Below, piece after piece: positions 59,668 to 64,000 of a DNA stretch of 64,000 nucleotides. The position numbers and the translations under genes were made by a program. The DNA comes from Winogradskya consettensis (GTDB lineage Bacteria; Actinomycetota; Actinomycetes; Mycobacteriales; Micromonosporaceae): the NCBI RefSeq assembly GCF_018332715.1, contig NZ_BOQP01000046.1, forward strand, positions 62,001-126,000, given 5' to 3'. Within the stretch, counting starts at the first letter, position 1. Each line of letters starts with the position of its first letter. The notes under the pieces were generated by a model that had not been told where the DNA came from, did no database searches, and saw nothing but the letters and a program-made list of their open reading frames with translations.

Positions 59668-60614
59668 TTCGTTTCCTGCAACCGTGGTGGCTGCTCGCCG
59701 TCCTGCCCGTGCTGCTCGTGGCCGGTGCGTACGTGTGGCGCCAGTTCCGCAAACGTCAGTACGCCATGAAGTTCACCAACGTGGACCTGCTGCGCACGCT
59801 CGCCCCCAAGGGACTGGGCTGGCGCAAGCACATCGCGGCCAGCGCGTTCCTGCTGAGCCTGCTGATCCTGGCGCTCGCCCTGGCCCGCCCGTCCGTGGAC
59901 CGCGACGAGCCCCTCGAACGCGCCACGGTCATGCTGGCGATCGACGTCTCGCTGTCGATGGAGGCGGACGACGTCGCCCCCAACCGCATCGAGGCGGCGC
60001 AGGAGGCGGCGAAGGCGTTCGTGCAGGAGCTGCCGCCGACCTACAACCTGGGCCTGGTCTCGTTCGCGAAGGCGGCGAACGTGCTCGTCTCCCCGACGAA
60101 GGACCGCGCGGCCGTGATCGCCGGCATCGACGGCCTCACCCTCGCGGAGGCCACGGCGACCGGCGAGGCGGTCTTCACGTCCCTGGACGCGATCCGCTCG
60201 GTCCCGTCGGACGGCGCGGACGGTGCCCCGCCCGCCCGGATCGTGCTGCTCTCCGACGGCTACCGCACCTCGGGACGCTCGATCGAAGACGCCGCCACGG
60301 CTGCCGAGTCGGCGAACGTGCCGGTCTCGACGATCGCGTTCGGCACGGACACCGGTGTGGTCGATATTCGTGGGGCGCTGCAACGCGTACCCGTGGATCG
60401 GTTGTCCTTGCAGCAGCTCGCCGAGAAGACCAAGGGCTACTTCTACGAAGCGGCCTCGGTCAGTGAGCTGAAACAGGTCTACGAGGACATGGGCAGTTCC
60501 ATCGGCCACCGGACCGAACCCCGCGAGATCACCCAGTGGTACGCCGGGACGGCACTGCTGTTCGGTATCGCGGCGGCGGCGTTGAGCCTGCTCTGGACGT
60601 CCCGCCTGCCGTGA
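59664..60614 (+). CDS. VWA-domain membrane protein (BatA-like)
   Basis: A 316-residue protein: an N-terminal span (F-L-Q-P-W-W-L-L-A-V-L-P-V-L-L-V, about 4-22), a second span (about 56-74), then a von Willebrand A domain with MIDAS motif D-V-S-L-S (about 93-97), and a C-terminal span (about 290-312). This is the Bat/aerotolerance-operon layout, membrane-anchored with the VWA domain between spans. ATG 59664 overlaps the DUF58 stop. Last gene of the operon; a strong hairpin follows. Confidence 0.9.
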   Translation: MIRFLQPWWLLAVLPVLLVAGAYVWRQFRKRQYAMKFTNVDLLRTLAPKGLGWRKHIAASAFLLSLLILALALARPSVDRDEPLERATVMLAIDVSLSMEADDVAPNRIEAAQEAAKAFVQELPPTYNLGLVSFAKAANVLVSPTKDRAAVIAGIDGLTLAEATATGEAVFTSLDAIRSVPSDGADGAPPARIVLLSDGYRTSGRSIEDAATAAESANVPVSTIAFGTDTGVVDIRGALQRVPVDRLSLQQLAEKTKGYFYEAASVSELKQVYEDMGSSIGHRTEPREITQWYAGTALLFGIAAAALSLLWTSRLP

Positions 60615-60622
60615 TCTTTTTT

Positions 60623-60652
60623 GCTCGGCCCTTACTTTGCCAAGGGCCGAGC
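60623..60652. terminator. 11-bp hairpin terminating the Bat operon and a small convergent ORF
   Basis: GCTCGGCCCTT and AAGGGCCGAGC, perfect 11-bp arms with an 8-nt loop, starting 9 bp after the VWA stop and ending 8 bp before the stop of a 28-codon frame on the other strand. It can serve both. The T-run lies on the plus strand before the stem, not after it. Confidence 0.75.
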
Positions 60653-60659
60653 ATCCCGG

Positions 60660-60746
60660 TCACGGGTTGTTGTGGACGAGGACGAACACGACGACCACCC
60701 AGGCGGCGGCGATGGTGAAGCTCAGCGGAGCGACAAAACGGTTCAT
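60660..60746 (-). CDS. Possible 28-residue single-span membrane peptide
   Basis: ATG 60746 with a GGAAAG site. M-N-R-F-V-A-P-L then a strongly hydrophobic helix with I-A-A-A-W-V-V-V-V-F-V-L-V and H-N-N-P end. The composition and length match small membrane proteins often missed by annotation, and a terminator-like hairpin lies 8 bp beyond its stop. No homology can be claimed without a search. Confidence 0.45.
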   Translation of the reverse strand: MNRFVAPLSFTIAAAWVVVVFVLVHNNP

Positions 60747-61064
60747 GGCTATGACTTTCCGGTAGGGCGTACGGGGAAAGTGCGCACCAGGAAGTCGCGA
60801 CCGGGACCCCCTGCCATGCCGCGGCGCAGCGCGACGGACATCCGGGCACGCGGCGGCGAACACGGATGTGGCAGGAGGCATCAGGGAAACTGGGTCAGCG
60901 GGTCATGACCGGCCTGCGCACCCCGATGACGGGGTGCGAGGAGGGCTCAGAGCGGCTGACGAGCGGCCCGGCCACGACTAGGAGGATCGCTATCTCGCAC
61001 AGCGATCACCTCCGTCGGTAGGGGCCGTCTAGAACCGAGCCAGACAGTACTCCTTAAGCGCAAA
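60747..61064. other. Intergenic region with two hairpins
   Basis: No gene recognised. It holds the hairpin at 60917-60938 and an imperfect stem GGAGGATCGCT/AGCGATCACCTCC at 60981-61013, and an AT-rich end (61050-61064) next to the acyltransferase stop. One or both hairpins may terminate the acyltransferase operon. Confidence 0.5.
60917..60938. terminator. 9-bp hairpin with tetraloop
   Basis: CGCACCCCG-ATGA-CGGGGTGCG, perfect arms. It lies about 125 bp past the acyltransferase stop on the minus strand. Could be that operon's terminator. Confidence 0.5.
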
Positions 61065-62396
61065 TTAAGAAATTCGGCCCCACCGTGTCGTACGCCACCT
61101 CACCCCGGCCACCGCCGCCAGCCCCACCCCGAGCACCGGCAGCCACGCGACCCGCTCGAACACCCATCCGCGCCCGTCCGGAACCCCGACCAACCCACCC
61201 CGGCCTGCGAAAACAGCCACCGCCCCCAGCAACACACTCTGATGCCAGAGATACACGGGTACGCCCACCCGGTTGACCTCCCGAACCGCCCTCCGGGCCC
61301 ACGCCGCCCCGGTGCGCCCGGGCTTGCGGAGAGCGAGAAATACCCCTATCTGGGCGACCCCGAGCGCCACCGCCACCAGCGAGGGCGGAGCAAGATTCGA
61401 CCGCCCGTCCCCCGGCACCCCGACAGCGCTCACGGGATACCCGCCGACGGTCACGAGCAGCCCGAGCACCACACCCCCGCCGACAACCATCCACACCCCG
61501 CCCCACCTGCTCCCGACCCCACCCGCCACCGCAATCCCCAATACCCACGGCACCACCCACCCCGCCACCACAGCTACCCCACCGGGCACCCACCCAAGGT
61601 CCGTTCCCACAACCACCACCACCGCCGGAACGGCAACGAGCACGCCGTACCGCCCGACCCACCGCACGAGAAACCCGCTACAGGCCCGCAACACCAAATA
61701 GGGCCCCAAAAACCACAACGGACTGACCACCACCAACCCCACAGTCCGCAACGTCCCACCCGGCACCCCCGCAACAACACCAGCCCCCAGCACAACCCCC
61801 CACCCCCCAACCAGCCCCAAGACCCCCCTCCCGGTACGCCCCAGCCCCCCGCTCCCACCGCCCCATGTCCGCCGTTCGCCCCATGTCCGCCGTTCGCGCT
61901 GCGTCTGGTGTTCGCGTTGTTTCTCGGGCTCGCGCCGTACCCCTTGGTCGCGCTGTACCCCTTGGTCGCCCTGCGTCGCCGACAGCCGCGACCGAGCGGC
62001 GGCGAACCCGCCGGCGAAGAAGAAAAGCCCAAGCGTCTGCAACACCCAGCTCACCGGCGCGAACAACGGCATAGCGCTGAGCGGACTGGCATTACGTAAC
62101 CCATCCGGCCCCACAACGAACCCGGTAACCAGCCAATGCCCCACCACCACGCCACCCATGGCCCAGACCCGCAACACATCAACACCCCGATCCCGAACCG
62201 CCACACCACCCGCCCGAGACCCACCCGGCCCGGCCTCGCTGCTGGGCGTGCCGCCGGGCTCGGGCATGGTGCTGGGCGTGTCTCCCGATCCGGTCGTGGT
62301 GCTCGGTGTGCCGTTCTGCTCGGTCGTGGTGCTGGGCGTGCCGCCGGGCTCGGCCTCGCTGCTGGGCGTGCCGGTCCGCTCGGGCCTGGTGCTCAC
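61065..62396 (-). CDS. Acyltransferase-3 family membrane protein
   Basis: A 443-residue multispan membrane protein. R-D-R-G-V-D-V-L-R-V-W-A-M-G-G-V-V-V-G-H-W (about 72-92) is the family's first helix with the active-site His; further helices run to the C-terminus, with Y-L-W-H-Q-S near residue 390. The N-terminal 65 residues are Ser/Thr/Pro/Gly-rich repeats (G-T-P-S-S-E-A-x-P-G type). Members O-acylate sugars, lipids or antibiotics. GTG 62396 overlaps the stop of the DUF1023 gene (GTGA), so the two are coupled. Confidence 0.8.
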   Translation of the reverse strand: MSTRPERTGTPSSEAEPGGTPSTTTEQNGTPSTTTGSGDTPSTMPEPGGTPSSEAGPGGSRAGGVAVRDRGVDVLRVWAMGGVVVGHWLVTGFVVGPDGLRNASPLSAMPLFAPVSWVLQTLGLFFFAGGFAAARSRLSATQGDQGVQRDQGVRREPEKQREHQTQRERRTWGERRTWGGGSGGLGRTGRGVLGLVGGWGVVLGAGVVAGVPGGTLRTVGLVVVSPLWFLGPYLVLRACSGFLVRWVGRYGVLVAVPAVVVVVGTDLGWVPGGVAVVAGWVVPWVLGIAVAGGVGSRWGGVWMVVGGGVVLGLLVTVGGYPVSAVGVPGDGRSNLAPPSLVAVALGVAQIGVFLALRKPGRTGAAWARRAVREVNRVGVPVYLWHQSVLLGAVAVFAGRGGLVGVPDGRGWVFERVAWLPVLGVGLAAVAGVRWRTTRWGRIS

Positions 62397-63316
62397 AGGG
62401 CGCTGCCCGGTGCGCGGCGGGGCGGTGTCGGGGTCAGGACGATTTCGGCGACTGCTTCCAGGGTTTCGGAGCCGGGGCTGAGGTAGCCGTCGTGGCCGGT
62501 GACGCCGCCGGTGGGGAGTTCGACCGCGCCGAACCGGGGGTTCGACGGGCGTCGTCCGTGGCCCAGGTGACCGATCCGGGCCTGCGGGATACGGTGGATC
62601 CAGTCGGTGGGGGCGAGCGCCGACCACACCTGGGCCCCGCCCAGATCCGCCGCCCGATTGTGGCCCATACCGGGTGCACCGAGGGCGATCACATCCGCGA
62701 CCCTGGGCAGACTTGGCGCCGCCAGCCCGATCACCAGCGCGCCGTAGCTGTGACCGATGAGGGTGACGGCGGCGGGTGCGGGCAATGCTCGTACGAAGGA
62801 AATCAGGTCCTCGGCTCCCGCGCGGGCCCGCAGATCCCGGGCAGACTCCAGGTTGAGCCCCTCCGGCGGGTCATAGCCCAGCCAGGCAACCACCGCGACC
62901 CGGGCACCGGGATCAACCGCCCGCACAGCCGCAAAAATCTCCCGAGCCTGCACCGCCGGCGCCCGCCGCCGCACCCCACCCAGCCCCCGATCGAAATCCC
63001 GCAACGTGGTGTCCACCCCGGGCACCAGCACCGCGATCCGGGTAGCCCGCGCCAGATCACCGACCACTTCCACAGCCCGCCCGTCACCCCGCACGTCATA
63101 CTCGAGAAAATTGCGCCCAGCGAACGCAGGCAGCACCACGCCGGCCGAGCCCACACCGGTTCCGAAGCGAGCGGGCATGGCCACATCGGATGCGTCCGGC
63201 CCGGCTCCGAAGCGGACCGGCAGCGCCACGTCGGGCGAGTCCGGGCTGGTTCCGAAATGGGCGGGCAGGCCGTAAACGCTGATGGCGAGCAGCAGGGCAA
63301 TCGTCGTTATCCGCAT
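62393..63316 (-). CDS. DUF1023-type alpha/beta hydrolase, exported
   Basis: A 307-residue protein with an N-terminal signal/anchor (M-R-I-T-T-I-A-L-L-L-A-I-S-V-Y-G-L). After three 15-residue repeats (P-A-H-F-G / P-V-R-F-G / P-A-R-F-G) comes the hydrolase with nucleophile elbow G-H-S-Y-G-A and catalytic His in the C-terminal G-H-D-G region. DUF1023 members are lipase/esterase-like; some act on peptidoglycan-linked or lipid substrates. ATG 63316. Coupled to the acyltransferase. Confidence 0.82.
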   Translation of the reverse strand: MRITTIALLLAISVYGLPAHFGTSPDSPDVALPVRFGAGPDASDVAMPARFGTGVGSAGVVLPAFAGRNFLEYDVRGDGRAVEVVGDLARATRIAVLVPGVDTTLRDFDRGLGGVRRRAPAVQAREIFAAVRAVDPGARVAVVAWLGYDPPEGLNLESARDLRARAGAEDLISFVRALPAPAAVTLIGHSYGALVIGLAAPSLPRVADVIALGAPGMGHNRAADLGGAQVWSALAPTDWIHRIPQARIGHLGHGRRPSNPRFGAVELPTGGVTGHDGYLSPGSETLEAVAEIVLTPTPPRRAPGSAL

Positions 63317-63670
63317 ACCGGGCAGCGTCGACTGCCGCCCATCCGCAGCGCGTCACCCCACAGCGCTCACCCAGGCGCAATACCGCAGAGCTATATGCCA
63401 CCCGCCCACCCACCCGCCCGCCCACCCACCCGCCCAGTCACCCACCCGCCCAGTCACCCACCCGCCCAGTCACCCACCCGCCCAGTCACCCACCCGGCAA
63501 GTCACCCCCCAGTCAGCCGCCCGGCCACACACCCGCTCGGCCACACACTCGCCTGGCTGGGCGCCCGGCCAGTCACCCGGCCGCGCTGCGGGGCCGCTGT
63601 TGTCCGGCCGTGTGTCACGGGTCCGCTGTGCACGGGTCCGCTGTGCACAGGTCCGCTGGGCACCGGTCCG
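63317..63670. other. Intergenic region with low-complexity repeats
   Basis: Upstream of the DUF1023 gene and downstream of the response regulator. No gene recognised. Contains the 16-bp array at 63433-63496 and a run of CCGGTCCGCTGTGCA-type words (63605-63670) that are near-copies of each other. Confidence 0.55.
63433..63496. repeat. 16-bp tandem repeat, 4 exact copies
   Basis: CCCAGTCACCCACCCG four times, with degenerate CCCACCCG units on the left side. Period not a multiple of three, so again one peptide word appears in all frames. Confidence 0.85.
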
Positions 63671-64000
63671 TTATTCGCCGGCTGCTACCAGTCCTGTTTC
63701 GTAGGCCAGGACGACAGCTTGCGCCCGGTCACGTAGCCCGAGTTTGGCCAGGACGCGGCCCACGTGGGTCTTGACGGTCTGCTCGGCGACCACGAGTGCG
63801 GCAGCGATCTCCTGGTTGGACAGCCCCCGCGCGATCAGGCGCAGGACCTCGGTCTCGCGGGGTGTCAGGCCGTTCAGGGCGGTCGCGCGGGGGCGGTCCG
63901 CGTGGGGGCGGGAGGCGAATTCCTCGATCAGCGTGCGGGTCACCGAGGGTGCGAGGAGCCCCTCGCCGGCTGCGACGACCCGGACCGCGTGGACCAGGTC
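63671..64000 (-). CDS. LuxR/NarL-type response regulator (5' end outside window)
   Basis: About 110 C-terminal residues are visible. The HTH_LuxR domain is complete: L-T-P-R-E-T-E-V-L-R-L-I-A-R-G-L-S-N-Q-E-I-A-A-A-L-V-V-A-E-Q-T-V-K-T-H-V. Upstream, V-V-A-A-G-E-G-L-L-A-P-S-V-T-R-T-L-I is the linker typical of NarL-family regulators, whose receiver domain must lie beyond the right edge. TAA stop at 63671. Confidence 0.9.
   Translation of the reverse strand, partial: DLVHAVRVVAAGEGLLAPSVTRTLIEEFASRPHADRPRATALNGLTPRETEVLRLIARGLSNQEIAAALVVAEQTVKTHVGRVLAKLGLRDRAQAVVLAYETGLVAAGE

Overview
The window is GC-rich actinobacterial chromosome (GTG starts, strong third-position GC, a mycothiol-dependent enzyme family, AcnR-type regulator, PH-domain pairs, RIO kinase). 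Gene content and codon style fit Micromonosporaceae, Actinoplanes-like, but no marker gene in the window fixes the genus. I see no tRNA, rRNA, CRISPR, prophage or insertion sequence. Both ends cut genes: a LysE-type exporter on the left and a LuxR-type response regulator on the right.

0-8 kb: LysE exporter, YpfJ-type zinc metallopeptidase, ABC-F protein, a small HTH protein resembling the Streptomyces nucleoid protein Gbn coupled to a crotonase, and an ABC half-transporter, followed by an 0.87 kb low-complexity block. 8-18 kb: regulator/enzyme pairs (TetR with an NTF2-like protein, MmyB-type XRE with SDR and Mug glycosylase, MarR with an epoxide-hydrolase-like enzyme), a barstar-family protein and a secreted GH78 rhamnosidase. 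Palindromes that look like operators lie between the divergent pairs. 18-21 kb: a translationally coupled three-gene unit in which a TIGR04222-type membrane protein with a Ser/Gly/Cys tail is followed by a DUF692 multinuclear-iron oxidase and a partner-like protein. This is the best candidate here for a little-described (RiPP-like) modification system.

21-36 kb: AcnR-type repressor, HAD protein without its nucleophile, RIO kinase with an upstream overlapping ORF, two DUF4190/septum-formation paralogues with an identical leaderless-looking promoter, aconitase with an iron-box-like site, intracellular pullulanase, and a phoD pseudogene. The set ABC-F, small HTH, crotonase, acnR and acnA matches the neighbourhood I recall from mycobacteria (Rv1472-Rv1475c), here spread over about 28 kb.

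36-48 kb: an operon with a bacterial RING-finger protein, an SseB-like protein and an EF-G-binding-protein-like zinc finger; then tailoring-type enzymes (flavin halogenase-like, methyltransferase, FAD monooxygenase, glycosyltransferase) with two TetR regulators. 48-64 kb: deazaflavin-type nitroreductase, a 21 x 17-bp tandem array, aminopeptidase P, Cu-only-SOD-like lipoprotein, PfkB sugar kinase, a thioesterase/YdbS/YdbT membrane operon, a MoxR-DUF58-VWA operon, and an acyltransferase coupled to a DUF1023 hydrolase.

Recurrent structure: many 4-nt ATGA/GTGA start-stop overlaps within operons, convergent genes sharing stop codons, and several short-period GC-rich tandem repeats in intergenic DNA or disordered protein tails.
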